From Stercorarius parasiticus (taxonomy: Eukaryota > Chordata > Aves > Charadriiformes > Stercorariidae), in NCBI GenBank assembly GCA_013396915.1, contig VWZL01002573.1:280450-344449 (forward strand): a stretch of 64,000 nucleotides of DNA, given 5' to 3'. Positions 30,441 through 43,918 of this stretch are shown piece by piece (positions within the stretch are counted from its first letter, which is position 1; each line of letters opens with the position of its first letter). The position numbers and the translations under genes are program-made. Below the pieces are notes generated by a model, which saw nothing but the letters and a program-made list of their open reading frames with translations, searched no databases and had not been told where the DNA came from.

Positions 30441-32866
30441 CGAGACCTTGAAACCCGCGCCCCAGAGCTGGCTACAAAGGAAATATTTTCCCAAATTCAG
30501 ACACTAGAGTCTTCTAAAAGTGCAATTTTCCCAGGCATTAGAAGAGCCCTTACTGAAAAGTGAAATTACTGAAAGAGAAATTAATCCCGTGTCGCTCAAA
30601 GCAGGACGAGAGTTTTCTGTCCTTGAGGCTCTGGTCCGGCAGCCTTTGCTGCGGCGGACGCTCCCCATGCGGTGAGGAGAGGCACCCAGCTGGGTTAGGT
30701 GTCGGCTGTGATAAAGACCGAGGCAAACGAGGTTTGTGTGTGCCCTGAGAAGTCACGCAATCACCCACGAGCACCCGTAGAGCATCCCAAACTCACAGCC
30801 ACCAGCCACATCATGCCCCCTCCATCGCCAGTTCCTGCAGGACCCGCCGCTACCCCGTACCCCAACCACAACCCATGAGCCCAGCACCGAATTACTTACT
30901 CTCTCTTATGGAGATTTGGGTGCCGATGCTGCTTCGATGCATCTCGGGAAATAACACTGAGTAATTCATTATTTTTCCCTGGAATGCAGAAGATAAGGAG
31001 GATTTATAAGGGTGTCTCTAACTTCAGAGGTGGGCAATACCGTATTCTCTTTGGGAGCCAAGAGTGCAGCTGGCTACTCCCAACCTGAGCCCGATCGCGC
31101 AGGTCAAAGGCCAACGTTCACCGTCAAACAGGATTAGGTCACTGCTTCGCGCGACTTGGAATAAACCCGAGCACCGCTGGGATTCCTCTTTGATGGCAGG
31201 AACGCATCTCGATGATTTTATAATCCCCCATGTCCTAATAACTTCAGATAAATGGATCTGTAGGCATTGGCTGCCAAAAGCAGGCACGCGGTGGTCAAAA
31301 CATGGCAGCCCCCAGGTTCTGCACCGGCCGGTGTCTTTCCTGGGAAAAGCAGCTCTAAAGCAGGCTCAGCCTCTGCTCTGGCGTCCCCGCGTTCCGATCT
31401 TGCTTTGGGGCTTTTCCGAGTCAGCCGTATGAAGTCACAGTGGGAGTCTCCAAGGGTTTGGAGTTTATTTTTGAGTTGTGTATCTTCATACATTAACCAT
31501 GTTACTTAAACTGTTCGGATACTGCTATGTCAGTTGTTAAATGAGTGTTTTAAATTATAGCCGGGATGCGTAACTACATTTGCAGACCTGAATCTCCGCA
31601 GAAATTTGAATGGACAGATGTCATTGGAAGGACTGGTACCTGGCCATGACGTATCTGGCTCCGGAAGCTGCAAAGTGAATTAATCCTTATTTATCTTAGC
31701 GCTAAAGCAGGGAAAAGCTGTGTTCCTCACTGCTGCAAGAGGTGATGTCCGCACTAGTCCAGAGGAAGGAAGCTCTGCTGAGCTGGGGAGTGCAGCCCCT
31801 CGACAGCGATATCTATTTGTATGTGTGGGAGTGACACACCGTTGAGTTCAATCAATGAACTAATCAATGAACTAACGAACAAATAATACGGCTGAAATTA
31901 AAAACTGATTTATGCTGCTCCGTTTGGCTGCGTGTGATTTTCCTTTGCACGGGATCTGCAGCCAGTTTTTCTGCTTGTTTTCCCGAGCAGAGGCAGGAAA
32001 GAGCCGCTCTGAGCAGGACCTTCCGTAGAGCATCCCAGCAAACCCATCCCGGGCTGTATTTAATGGTGGGCTCTATTTCCCAGGGATGTACGTGGGTCTG
32101 AGCAGAGTCATAAAGGAAAGGTAGATCATATTCATCTCCACGTTTACTCGTAGTTCATAAAACCCCAACGTTGCTGGGGCAGCCTGGTTGCCTCTGCCAC
32201 CTCCGGCCCCCCGGGTTCGCTGTGTGTGGCCGTACCCCCGCAGCAGCCACTGACGGCATTTGGGAAAACCAGAGCCTACATATAAATCCAGTTCTTTAAA
32301 CATTTCTTTGCCAGCCACAACCTCGCTATAAATCAGCTGAGGAGCCGGCTCTCTCCTTCCACCAGCCTCCTGTGGGCATTCCCAGACCTTCAGGGATGCA
32401 GTGGTAAGGAGAAAAGCCGTGGATTTCAGCCTCCTGACTTAATTTACTTCTAACTCCTTCGTTAGAGATGCTGGAGGACTCTTCTTCGTCTGCTCCCACA
32501 CAGCACGAAGGCCGCGCGGCGCACGGGAGCATCCTTGCTGCTGCGGGAAGCCGGAATAACTCCGTCTCCTTGTGCTGATGGGGCAATAAAATGGGAGCAT
32601 TGCCCAGCACTGTGCAACAGCCTTTCAGCCAGACACAATCAAAATCTCCAGGAGCAAACATAGGTTTTCTCCTCTTTCCTTATCGCCCTTTATTCCGAGG
32701 TAATCTTGTGTGCCGGGATTAGATGAGAGAGACGTTTCTCTGTTAGAGACCGGCGTTGCAGTGGCCTTTGGCGAAGCCGGGGGTGGGAGCGCAGAGCCGA
32801 GTTAGAGCTTGGCCTGGCTCGGCAGCCTAAAAGCAAGCCAAGAGCCTGGATTTGGAGGCGAACTCT
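30441..32866. other. Intergenic sequence, nothing firm
   Basis: No gene was recognised. A short 13-bp tandem (TCAATGAACTAA-type units) lies at about 31849-31875. Frames in this stretch are short and lack family resemblance. Confidence 0.5.
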
Positions 32867-33432
32867 CGTGGTTTAACCCCAGCCAGACACTAGGACAACA
32901 CATCTGCTCCCTGCCTCCCTCCGGTTGGGATGGAGGAGAGAATTCAAAGAGTAAATGAGGAAAACCTCATGGGTTGAATGAAAGACAGTTTAATAGGTAG
33001 AGCAAAAGGACAGAAGCAAAGCAAAACAAGGAATTCATTCCCTGCTCCCCGTGGGCAGGCAGGTGCTCAGCCATCCCCAGGAAAGCCGGGCTCCATCACA
33101 CGTAACGGTGACTTGGGAAGACAAATGCCATCACTCCAAACATCCCCCTCTTACTCCTTCTTCCCCCAGGTTTCTATGCCGAGCATGATGCCATGTGGGA
33201 CGGGACATCCCTTTGGTCATTTGGGGTCATCTGTCCCGGCTATGTCCCCTGCCAGCTCCTTGTGTCCCCCAGCCTGCTCGCTGGTGGGGTGAGGAGCAGA
33301 AAAGGCCTTGAGAGCTCAGCAACACCCAAAACCACCAGTGTTTTACCAACACTATTTTCATCCCAAATCCAAAACATAGCACTGCCAGCTGCTAGCAAGA
33401 GAGTCAACCCCATCCCAGCTGGAAGCATGACA
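32867..33432 (-). mobile_element. Solo LTR of a common avian endogenous retrovirus family, minus orientation
   Basis: It runs from CGTGGTTTAACCCCAGCCAG to CATCCCAGCTGGAAGCATGA. Read on the minus strand this is the layout of a widespread bird LTR that opens with a TGTC...CAGCTGGGAT motif and closes with GGTTAAACCACG. Further landmarks are GGTTGAATGAAAGACAGTTT, GGACATCCCTTTGGTCA and CATCCCAAATCCAAAACATA. It is about 566 bp with no internal viral genes on either side, so it is a solo LTR. I saw no clear target-site duplication. LTRs of this kind can carry promoter activity, but nothing shows that here. Confidence 0.75.
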
Positions 33433-35700
33433 CGAATGCGTGTAAAGGTCTCTCTGTCATGGCTTTGCATCTTCTGTCCTGCTGGGACCTCAGCAAACAC
33501 CCAGCTTTACATCCAGCTTTTATTGCCTCGCAGAGGGTGTCCCTCTCCTGTGCAGTATTCCTGCTTCTCCGTTCCCCGGCTCCCCACTCGCCCCAACGGG
33601 CCATGCCAGCGCAGGGATGGGATTTCCAGCACATTAATGGTGCGCTGTCACCCATCGTACGACCCGGGATGACACCAGCGGGGACCGCAGCCGGGGCGCA
33701 TCCATCGCCTTCATTCAGTATGTGCGAGTCACAACGACGGATGAATGGGCAGCAGCTGGCCTGGGAGGGCTGAAAAAGATATAAAAAAAACCCAACTGCT
33801 TTTCTAAAAAAAATAACTTGTGACTTCACATTGGCGCTGTTGGAGTGAAAGAAGAGCTCGATGGCACTGCCTGCGGGGGTTTGTACCCGTGCACGGGCAG
33901 GAGGAGATGCCAGACGTGCTCTCGGGAAGCGCTGCCAGCAGTTTGCCTGTCGTTCCTGGCTCCCGGTGCGGATCTGGGTGTTTCCCCAGTCTGTGGAACT
34001 GCTTTAAAAATACGCTCCGGAGTGGGCGTGCGGGAGCTGCTGGCGGGCATCCTCCATTCTGCCTGCGGCTCCCCACAGCCCAGCAGCACCGACCCCGGGG
34101 TGACGAAAAAAGGGGGATGCTCCGAAGCTAAAGCACATCAGCAAGTATGAACATGAGGGTTTTGTGCCCCAAAAAGGGTCAGTTTCTGGACGGCACAAGA
34201 AGCAGCACAGCCAGCAAGAGAGGGGGACAGCTTGGCTCCCCCAGGTACCCCCCCAAACGCCTGCTGCATCCTCCCTGACACGCTCCGCGCAGGGCCGGCA
34301 CAAATGTTTATGTGCACGAGCGTTTCAGGAAATACCACCGGGGTTTTTAAAGCATTTTTTTATAAACAGACCTTTTCTTCGAGATTCCCACCCTGCCTGT
34401 GCTCCCGGAGAACACTGACATGGGGAGGGAAAACATGGACCTTGCGGGAGCCCACTCCTTACTGTTCCCATCCTGGTCAGAAATGGGCAACTGGACCTTT
34501 ATCTCCTCCTTTAATTGGAGCAAAATAGGTTTTTACGGCATCCTTCCAACTGGGTGGTGGTGGTCGGCTGGTGAGGATGCTCTGGCTGCGGGGAGCAGGA
34601 CAGAGCCCCCCCAGCCTCATCCAGCCCCCAGGTTTCCAGCGCTCACCATGCCGCTCAGTGCATCAGTGGTCGATACGGGAAAACCGGAGATAAATTACAT
34701 TTTAACTCCTTTTTTATATGTAGCCTAGCAGTTAGAAACAGGAGGAGCTGGTGCCTTGTGGCCATCCCATCCCCTCCGTGCAGCAAGCTCAGGACCTGCT
34801 GCAAACCGTCAAAAAGACATGGATTAAAGTTGTATTTGGATGTTGGAAGCGTGTATGGCTCTGAACCGGTGACCTGGAGGTGTGGGGTTCTGCACAGCCC
34901 CCTCCTCTGCGCTCCCCCCCGTGCACCCGGGGAAGGAGGGGTTGGGCTTTATGAAGTGCTACGAACAAGTCCCGCGTTTCTCTAGCCCAGGGGCAGGTTT
35001 TGGGGTTGCTCCGGCTTCTCCCAGCCCCGCTGGAGCGGGATCGGTGGGTTGCTGCTCTCCAAAGGGGCCGGGGGATGGCCGCGGGGGGTTCTCGCTGCTG
35101 GGGAACATAAATCTGCCCCGTCAGGCGTGGTGATGTGCGAGAAATTCCATGCTCGCAGCAAAATATACGGCTCTGGAAGGAAGTAATAAAATTTAAACTC
35201 TGGAGAGAAGAGGGGCAGCGCTGCAAGAGGGGCTTTTGGGGAGTTCCTTAAATCCTTCTCCAACCAGCCACCCCTTGGCAGCCCCGGCACAGCCCGGATG
35301 GAGCCTGGCATGGTGGTGGGAGCAGAGCCATCCCCATGGAGAGGAGCCCAGAGCGAAGGGCATCGTCCTTGGGCAGCCCGTGCTGGCGGCATCAGTCCCG
35401 CCCTGTAACCCTCACCTCTACCAGCCCCATCTACTTATTTTCTTCTGGGGTCGCTGCAAGTCTGAGTGTTTCTCCTCAAGACTTGACCACATAAAACCAT
35501 AAAATCCTTCTCTCTGTTTTCACATGTATATCATTAGCATCTACCTCTGTGCCGTATCCATACTCTTAATAATTTCTTTCCAAAAAGTATACTTTTTTCT
35601 CACAACTGCAAAGAGGAAAGCAGGATTTCTGAAGTTTTATGCTCATGTTTTCATGCGGACTAGACAAATTCAGTCATCGCTGTGGTGCATCCTGAGTCAT
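33433..35700. other. Intergenic sequence, nothing recognised
   Basis: Many overlapping short frames occur here because the sequence is GC-rich and low in stops. None has a recognisable domain, and no repeats were identified. Confidence 0.5.
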
Positions 35701-35830
35701 TTCAAGGCCAGGTTGGACGGGGCTTTGATCCACCTGGTCTGGTGGGTGATGTCCCTGCCCAGGGCAGGGGGTTGGAACGAGATGGTCTTTAAGGTCCCAT
35801 CCAACTCAAACCATTTTATGATTCTGTGAT
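35701..35830 (+). mobile_element. CR1 LINE 3'-end fragment (plus orientation)
   Basis: TTCAAGGCCAGGTTGGACGG through to CAAACCATTTTATGATTCTG. It is about 130 bp and 5'-truncated. Confidence 0.93.
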
Positions 35831-37208
35831 TCATCTCCTCTTCTGCCCAGATTTTCATCCCAGATTCACCTGCATAACACTTTTCTGCAGCTTTTCCTTG
35901 CACGCGCCCATGTTATTACGTCAATGCAAATTTATCTAACAACAAGTCATCAATATGTTCTGAAAGGAAGAATTATTAATGTGGTATTTTTAGCCAAAGC
36001 GTTGCGTCTTGACTGTTGGACTCTCATAACTCTCTGTGTCTTACACCAGACGCCGCTGTCGTACAGGCATCAGAAATGTCCCAGGGCCGAGCGTCTTTGC
36101 AGTGCCCGACTCCTTCTGCTCAGGAAACAGGATGGAAAGACCACGACTGCCTCCTGCATCGCCTGCTGCCTTGGCCTCGATGGGAACGTAGGGAATGACC
36201 AGGTTTGGGAGCTGCAGTACCCGCTGCCTCCCAAAACGCCGGCCCCCGAGCCCGGCTCTGCTGCGGCCAAGGGAAATATTTTGCTTGACTTCAGCGCAGC
36301 TGGGGTCGGGACCCAGAAAGGGCGGCTCCCATAAAATCTCTCACTTTCATTTTTATATAAATATATAGTACTTGAGTCGCCAGATGTTGTTTAAACATTG
36401 GTACCCTCAAATCCTTAATACTCGTTTCTGTTAAATAGAACCGTGTTAATATCCCTCTCTCAGGTTGCATTCAAAATACCAGTTTAGCACCCGTAAATTA
36501 GCTCCTTGCTGTAGCATGCTATTGCATAATTTTAAAATGACTGTATGGGTTCCTAAATTGAAAAGGTGATGATCCTGTGAAGATTTACATTCAGCACAGC
36601 AGAGTCTATGCGGCATCACCTTTAAAGGCTCCCCGGGTTGAAGGTCATTACCAATCGCTATTTAATCAGCCAAGTCATGCACGCAGGCAAAGGTTAACTG
36701 AGCATGGACCCATCCGACTGCCTTTGTCAGCTCCAGACAATTTGTAGCCTAATAAAGCTGCTCTGATTGCACTTAACACCTGCTTTAAAATCCAGCCTCA
36801 TTAATACTGCGCTAATGAAACAGAAATCTTCCAGCAAGGGCAGAGTCAAAGACGAGGGGCTTGCCTTCAATCAGATGACCTAAATGGCATTTACCCACCA
36901 GGCAAGATGTTTGCAAAGCCTTTCCAAAGAAAACGGTTGGGAATAATTGCCTATGATACTTTAATTTAATTTTAAAAGCAAACAAACAAACAGATCGTTT
37001 CGTCTTGAATGGCGCAGAGGTTTATCAGTTTGGTGGGATGCGCTATGGGTTTTTTTCCGAAAGGTGCTCTGGTTTCAGCCCAAGGAATGCCGTCCATGCA
37101 GAGCAGGCAGGAGTGGGTGTGGGATAGTGCCAGGAACCCATTCCCTGCTCTCTGACATCACCATATCAAACAATAACTGAGCAGAAAAAAATAGAATTTA
37201 ATAAAATA
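35831..37208. promoter_or_regulatory. Intergenic AT-rich block; candidate conserved regulatory element at 36590-36990
   Basis: 36590-36990 is complex, non-repetitive, AT-rich sequence dense in homeodomain-like (TTAAT, TTAATTTAAT) and SOX/TCF-like (CTTTGT, TCAAAG) cores, the texture typical of vertebrate conserved non-coding elements. There is no coding potential. The call is pattern-based only and needs cross-species alignment. Confidence 0.2.
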
Positions 37209-37810
37209 ATAGAATCATAGACTCATGGAATGGTTTGGGTTGGAAGGGATGTTAAAGATCATCTCGTTCCAACCCCCTGCCCTGGGCAGGGACACCTCCC
37301 ACCAGCCCAGGTTGCTCCAAGCCCCGTCCAACCTGGCCTTGAACCCCTCCAGGGATGGGGCAGCCACAGCTTCTCTGGGCAACCTGGGCCAGGGGCTCAC
37401 CACCCTCACAGCAAACAATTCCTTCCCCACATCTCATCCCAATCTCCCCCCTTTCAGTGGAAAACCCTTCCCCCTTGTCCCATGGCTCCCCTCCCTGCTC
37501 CAGAGTCCCTCCCCAGCTTTCCTGGAGCCCCTTGAGGGCCTGGCAGGGGCTGGAAGGTCTCCCCGGAGCCTTCTCTTCTCCAGGCTGAACCCCCCCAGCT
37601 CTCTCAGCCTGTCCTCCCAGCAGAGGGGCTCCAGCCCTTGGAGCATCTTTGTGGCCTCCTCTGGCCCCGCTCCAACAGCTCCGTGTCCTTCTGCTGTTGG
37701 TGCCCCAGAGCTGGAGGCAGACCTGCCGGGGGGTCTCCCCCGAGCGGGGCAGAGGGGCAGAATCCCCCCCTCGCCCTGCTGCCCACGCTGCTGGGGATGC
37801 AGCCCAGGAT
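37209..37810 (-). mobile_element. CR1 LINE 3' end, about 600 bp, longest copy (minus orientation)
   Basis: It starts ATAGAATCATAGACTCATGG and continues through GGTTGCTCCAAGCCCCGTCC to CTGGGGATGCAGCCCAGGAT. It contains the 127 bp absent from the 24175 copy. Long open frames here (37225-37845 + and 37434-38075 -) are by-products of this element, not host genes. Confidence 0.95.
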
Positions 37811-40800
37811 CATATAAATATAGACATATAAAAAGACATTTATAATCATCTTCCTTTGGAGTTTCCACTTTTCCCTGGATGATAACAGCCAATGATGTTG
37901 ACCCAACCTGTCCCAAGACTGGCCCCAGTGGTGTCCTCTCCCCTGTCCGTAGTGCAAACCCTATCCGCAGGGACCATACAACACAACATAGGGTCCCCCA
38001 GGCTGTGGGATTCCAGGGAGGCACAAACCTGCTGTGACTCTCACCACCTCTAAATCCCACTGAAACCTGTTTCACTTGAAGTAAGCGGAGAATGGTGAGC
38101 TGCTATTTTCCTTTCAGTGTAGATTATTTGTCTTCATTCTTTATTTAACTTCTGCCTAAATATAATAATCCCTCACAGAGATGGAGATTAAAGCCATGTT
38201 GGCAGGGATGCTTCAACATTAACCAGAGAAGCAAGTGAGCGATGCCAGACCTCGAGTAAATCTTCTCCACTTGAGACTTTGAAAACTAGACTAGACAAAA
38301 TGTTGGTGGAAACGTTACGGGGACAAATCCTGCACTTTCTCAGGGTAAGGGACTACTGGGTGACCAATTAGGTCTTGTTTCACTCCTTGAAGGAGAACCC
38401 TCCTGTTCTCCTTTTTTTAAATGCTGTCCGTGCAGGACAGCATGTGATAGTCTTGCATAAAAGGCCAATATAATCTGAGATTTCATCATTGCTATGAGAA
38501 AAAAACAACTCCGACTGTGAACACTGATGTTCTAGTGGGCAAAACTCAAGAGATTTGCAGTTTCACAGTCTCGTTGTCCATGTGCAAAGGGCAAAAGTCT
38601 GCTCTTGCGCGGACGGGGAGGAGCTACATGTGACTCATTAGGAACTTTGACCATTTGCACAGAAAAATCAGCCCTGACCCGAGCTGAATCATCCCATTTC
38701 CACTTTGCTGCATCTGCGGCTACCCTGAGGACATCCCAGGATATGTCCTGCTGGGACCATGGGAGTAAACCCAGCCTTGAACCTGCAGGGAGTCTTCTGG
38801 GGTGTTGGAGACCAGGTTATTCAAACCTTTGGGATATTTCTGTGGGGAACAGCAATTCCTATCCCTAAACGTTCAAATACTGGTAAAAGAGATTAAATAA
38901 GGGAAAGCCCGTTTCTCAGGCAGCTCTTCCACCTGCTTTCTTTCCAGCTTTCTGCTGGGCACTTGTATGATGGTGTTACCACATGTGTCCTCGTGCTCCC
39001 ACCACTTGGGCTGTTCACAGCTTGCATCCTTGGAGCAGTCCCTGTAACAAATGCTCGGTGTTCAAAACCCCACAGAGTTGTCTAAGGGAGATTATCAGGA
39101 CATCTTTCTTTGTGTCCTCTCCTTTCCAGCTCCAGTCCCCTCTGGTAGTGGTCAATTTTACAACTATTAATATGTACAAGTAACCCTTAAATTAGAAGAT
39201 CCTCCTACAGGCAGCTGCATACCAAAGGATCTGCTTAATCCTGTAACAGGAGCGGTGCTGGCTGGAGACACGCGGCAATTTTGGCATTAGCTAAAAGAGG
39301 GCGATTCTGCTACAGGAAAACTCAGGCAGAGGTTTTCTTGAGCAAACCACCTTGTCCCACCATAATTCACATTTAAAACTACGTTATTCAAGGCTCTTCT
39401 GCCCTTTGCTGGTGCAGAAGTCTGGGCAGCACTGCGTGAGAGCCTCTGCCCACCCCGAGCCAGAAGAGGGGAGTGATGCTCAAACCGGGAACCGACAGCA
39501 CGTTTGAGGGTCTGTTCACTGCAGAGGGAGACGTGGCCTTGAGCAAGACATGGAGCAACTCACAGAGTTAATAATATATTGTGTGAAATAAAAAATGCAT
39601 CAAAAAAGAAACTAGACTGAAGAGATGCAGCACAGATACAGCTCAGCCCGGAGAAGGATGGTCCTGCCTTGGAGGCTGGATCTAGCCTTTCAGTGTCTGG
39701 GGCTGCTCAGAGATGCACCACGAAGCTGCATTTGCTTTGTGGAAGTCCAAGAAGTAAACAGAGTGGTGGCACGCATGTGTGTCCCAGGAACACGCTTTTC
39801 CACCTAAATTAGCCCTACCAGGGAATTTGGGCTGGGCTGTGAGGAAGGAGGGTTTGGAGGGCTTGGAGGGCTCCATGCATAGGTGAAGGTCTCAGGCTGG
39901 CCACACACGTAACCATCCATGTGAACATCGCCTGGGATGGAGGGGCTCCTGCCAGCCTCTGCCTCTGCCTCCGCTTTTCTGTTCCTTGAAGAACCCTTTC
40001 ATCCCTCTATTCTTCCCCACAAAGCTAGCCTGATTGTCTTCTCTTCTGTGTCCTTCAGAGGATGTGCATCGAAGGGAGTGAGAAACCCCTACAGTGCTCC
40101 TCAAAGGGGGACAATGTCTCTTGGGTGTCTCTGGGGCAAGGACAACAAAGAGAGAAGCTTTGCAAACATAAAAAAGAGGAGAAAACATCTTTCAATCCAG
40201 AAACCGGTGGATATGAAATCCAAACGCACTGCCGTAATGAATTCGTCTTGGAGTGTGTTGGATGAGAGGATAAGTAGATGCAAAGTGGGGATGATATTCT
40301 GGCAGCCGCATGCAGCTCATTAAATCGATTGGCGGGAGCCAGCGTGTTTCATGCAAAGAAGTTTAATTTCTGTTTGGGCAGACAGATGCTCCGAGGTATC
40401 TCGGCGTGCCACAGACTGTGTTCGTACTCTTGGCTTATCCAAAACAAGCGTGGATAGTTTTATCTGTGAGTCAGCGGTGACTCAGACATTGAGATGCTGG
40501 ATTTTTTATAGCTATCTTACAAGGTAAACAGAGAAAAGAAGCCTGAATGCTTAATAACAGTTGTCAAATACGTGCGCATCTTAGCTAGGGCAATTTGAAA
40601 TGTATTTATGCAAGCTGTATTTTGTGTCTGCATAAACCCGTGTGAAGATATTGGGGTGCCATCTCAAGGTATGAGCTGGATTAGATGAATTATTGTAACA
40701 CTGGAAGCCCTCCTGTTGCTTGTCAATTAGATTTTAATAATAAACCAAGTTTGAGTAAAACTAAACATTTGGATAGGTTTTCCATCCCAAATGACCTGAC

Positions 40801-43582
40801 AGTGACCAAACAGCTTCTGCTAAACTTCTCCAGGACAACTCACCTCTGTCTGTGGACAACTGTAGCCACCAAAAATTGGTTTCGGAAATTGAATTCACAA
40901 TTAAAATACTTATAATGGTCGTTGAAAATAAAGTTTAACTATGTGCCCTGATCAAATTGCATGTACTTTGCTGACAAATAGTGTTTAAAAGACACCGTGA
41001 GTCAGATCTGGCAGCAACTAAGCTGGAGAGCACGGCATTTAATTTGCATCCTAGGGGAGGAAATGGGGTGCCAAGCGTGCTGCGGGCGCTGCCGCGGTGT
41101 TTGACTGAGCGCAGCTGAAAAGGTGGCCTTTGGCAAGCCTGGGGAGCCCGAAGAAGTGCAAGAGGTGACACGCACGAGCAGCAGAAGGTGACACAGACGG
41201 AGTCATCCTTGGAAAAGGGCTCCTGAGCCCCGCCGCCTCTGCCTGGCTTCTCATGGGGAGGTCCAACTGCCCAAACCACTTGTTTTTTTTAAGATAAGAA
41301 AAATAGGATACTGAAAAGCTTCCCTCTGTACACATGCACGTACACGAGCTTTACTTTGCAAGCTCCAGCAGATGTTTTGCTGGGCTGAGCTGAGCTGCAC
41401 AAGCTGTGCTCTACGAAGCACTCGCTGGGGAAACGACAGGACACACACCAGTGATGCGCCACCATAAAAATAATGAAAGCCGTATCCGGGGTGTAAATTC
41501 CTGCGGTGTGGTAGCTCCTGCCTCATACTGATTAGAAATGTATGAACCCTTGCTGCGCACACTTGGGTAAATTACTGTCTTTTTGGCAGCAATGTTTCCA
41601 AACTTAACCTCCAGCTTAACCATCACTGGGACTATTGATGAAATTCAGGGCAGGGGTATGATGCAAAAAAACAGGTTTCTTGCCCCAAAACCGCAGCCCA
41701 TCCCCACGGAGCACTTCTGGGAACACCACGTAGGAAACCATCATCAGGAATAAATTCAGTTTGCCTCTGCAGAAATTTCTGGCCACCGAGCGCTGCAGAG
41801 AATTGCAGGGGCCTCGCATGGTGCTATCGGGGCACATTATCCCCGCGGGAAGGCTGGAATTATTTTTGTCAGATTGTTTCAACCTGTTCATTACCTTTAG
41901 TGAATTTTCAGGAATATTTATGATGCTGCTGAGCGGAACTGCGGTAGCTCTTGGTTTGTTCATCCAAGAATAGTATATGAAGTAATAAAAGCAATTGTAA
42001 GCTAACTCTGCTTTTGTTAACCAGAGTTGTATTATTTCTGTAAAATGTTTTTATTCTATTTTTGCCTTCAAATGGAAGTGTTTGTTTTCTATTTCGTGTT
42101 ACTCTTCTATATCATTCTATTTCGCTGTGATGCTCGAAATCTGCATGCACGACTGCTGCTGTGATTTCCACCTTGAATGAGCTTTTTATTGGACTTCTCC
42201 TCTCAAGTGTTGTTAAATCACCACAAATTGGAGTCTTCAAAGCACTTGGTCAGAAAACAGATTGAATCATTTATTCAAAGGGCTTCCCAAAGAGAAGGAT
42301 TATTTCCATTTTTCAGCAGAGCCTCTGGTTTACACATGACCCCGAGCTCAAGAAAACAGATCTCCAGAGATGTCTTGTTTTCAGACAGGGGTCTGGTAGT
42401 CTGAAGAATGAAAAAATATTCCTCAACGAGCAGAGCAGGGGGGATTGATATGTAGATGTTGATGCTACCCAGGCCATGAAAGCCCGAGTGAAAAGCTTTA
42501 TTTTTTTCCTCCTTTCAATTCATGTGATTCCTAAACCTCTTCTCAAGGACGAAATCTTTAAACGCAAGCAAAGAACTGCCGTCATCTTCTTGTTAAAAAC
42601 CAATTGCCTCCGAAAACGTGCAAGAAAAGAGATTTTAAGGATAAAATTTAAAATTGGAACAGGTTATATGCAAGGTGCTGGTAACCTCATGCTGCACTGT
42701 GCCACTCAAGGCACCCCCTTAGTGTCTCCCTTTACCAGTTTTGCATGAATAGATAAATCTCTCTAAACAAATACGGAATTAAATGAGTGTTGTAACTGGT
42801 TGTGAGTTCAAGAAACTGTCTGAATGTACTCGCACAGAAGACGTTTGAAAGGAACATTTTCTTGGATTGTTTCCTTGAAACCATCTGAATAGAAGTCTTT
42901 GTGCTGCTGAACAAGTCTTCATAAGATCACATTAATTTGGGGTTTTGGAAAGCTCAGCTGACTGCGACAAAGCAACAAGAGCAGCTCACCACGCAATGAA
43001 ACGCCCATGCCCATTCCTAAACTCCTCGTGAACGATGACACATACGTCTCTATTTACTATTGATTCGGGAGTGTCACCCTTATTCCTGATAAATTAAAAC
43101 CAAGCAGAGGTGGATGCCTTCCCGAAGGCTTTATCTCCGCCAAGAGGTGAACAGGTCAAAAGCTGTGTGCACAGGGTTCTTCCAAAACATATGGTTTCAC
43201 AAAAAGCAAAGATTTCTCCTGGGAAAATGTCACTTCCAACCTAATACTTATGTATTTTTTCCTGCAGGAGATGTCAACACAGCCATTTTTACTTAGCTTT
43301 TATCTGAAATGTCATGCTGTTGCGGTTGTTCAAAACTGGAGTCTGAGGACGTGTAAGAACTGTCATTTGCGGACAATGAGGAGAAGAACCAGCAAAATGA
43401 GGGGGATGCTGCACGCACTCGCTGCCCTAGTCCTTCCAGAAATGGCCTGACAGTTGCAGGTGGACATTTGATGGGAACCAGGCTGAGGGTTGCATGTGGA
43501 CAGCTGGTGGGGTTCCTGTAGCCCAGCACCCTGCCCAGCGGTGTTTTGCCGTTGGCAGAGGGCTTTTGGGGAGCCATCTGGA
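37811..43582. other. Intergenic sequence, 5.8 kb, nothing recognised
   Basis: Largely AT-rich, unique-looking sequence with short frames and no CR1 or LTR copies recognised. Minor GGAGGGCTT reiteration occurs near 39850-39870. It may contain regulatory elements, but nothing stands out by eye. Confidence 0.5.
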
Positions 43583-43918
43583 GGTTCTGGAACGTGTCCA
43601 GAGAAGGGCAACGGAGCTGGTGAGGGGTCTGGAGAAGCCAAGTCTCATGAGGAGCGGCTGAGGGAGCTGGGGGTGTTTAGCCTAGAGAAAAGGAGGCTGA
43701 GGGGAGACCTTCTCACTCTCTACAGCTCCCTGAAAGGAGGGTATAGTCGGGGGGGTCGGGCTCTTCTCCCAGGGAGCAGGCGATGGGACAAGAAGAAATG
43801 GCCTCAAGTTGTGCCAGGGGAGGTTTAGGATGGATATTAGGAAAAACTTCTTCACTGAAAGGATTAGCAAGCAAGATCTTAAAGGTCCCTTCCAACCAAA
43901 ATGATTCTGTGGTTCTAT
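43583..43918 (+). mobile_element. CR1 LINE 3' end, second subfamily (plus orientation), internal deletion
   Basis: GGTTCTGGAACGTGTCCAGA, GGAGCGGCTGAGGGAGCTGG and GGAGGTTTAGGATGGATATT, then the tail AATGATTCTGTGGTTCTAT. It belongs to the same subfamily as 51382-51808 but lacks the roughly 130-bp segment between the CTTCACTGAAAGG motif and the AGATCTTAAAGGTCCC motif. Confidence 0.93.
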
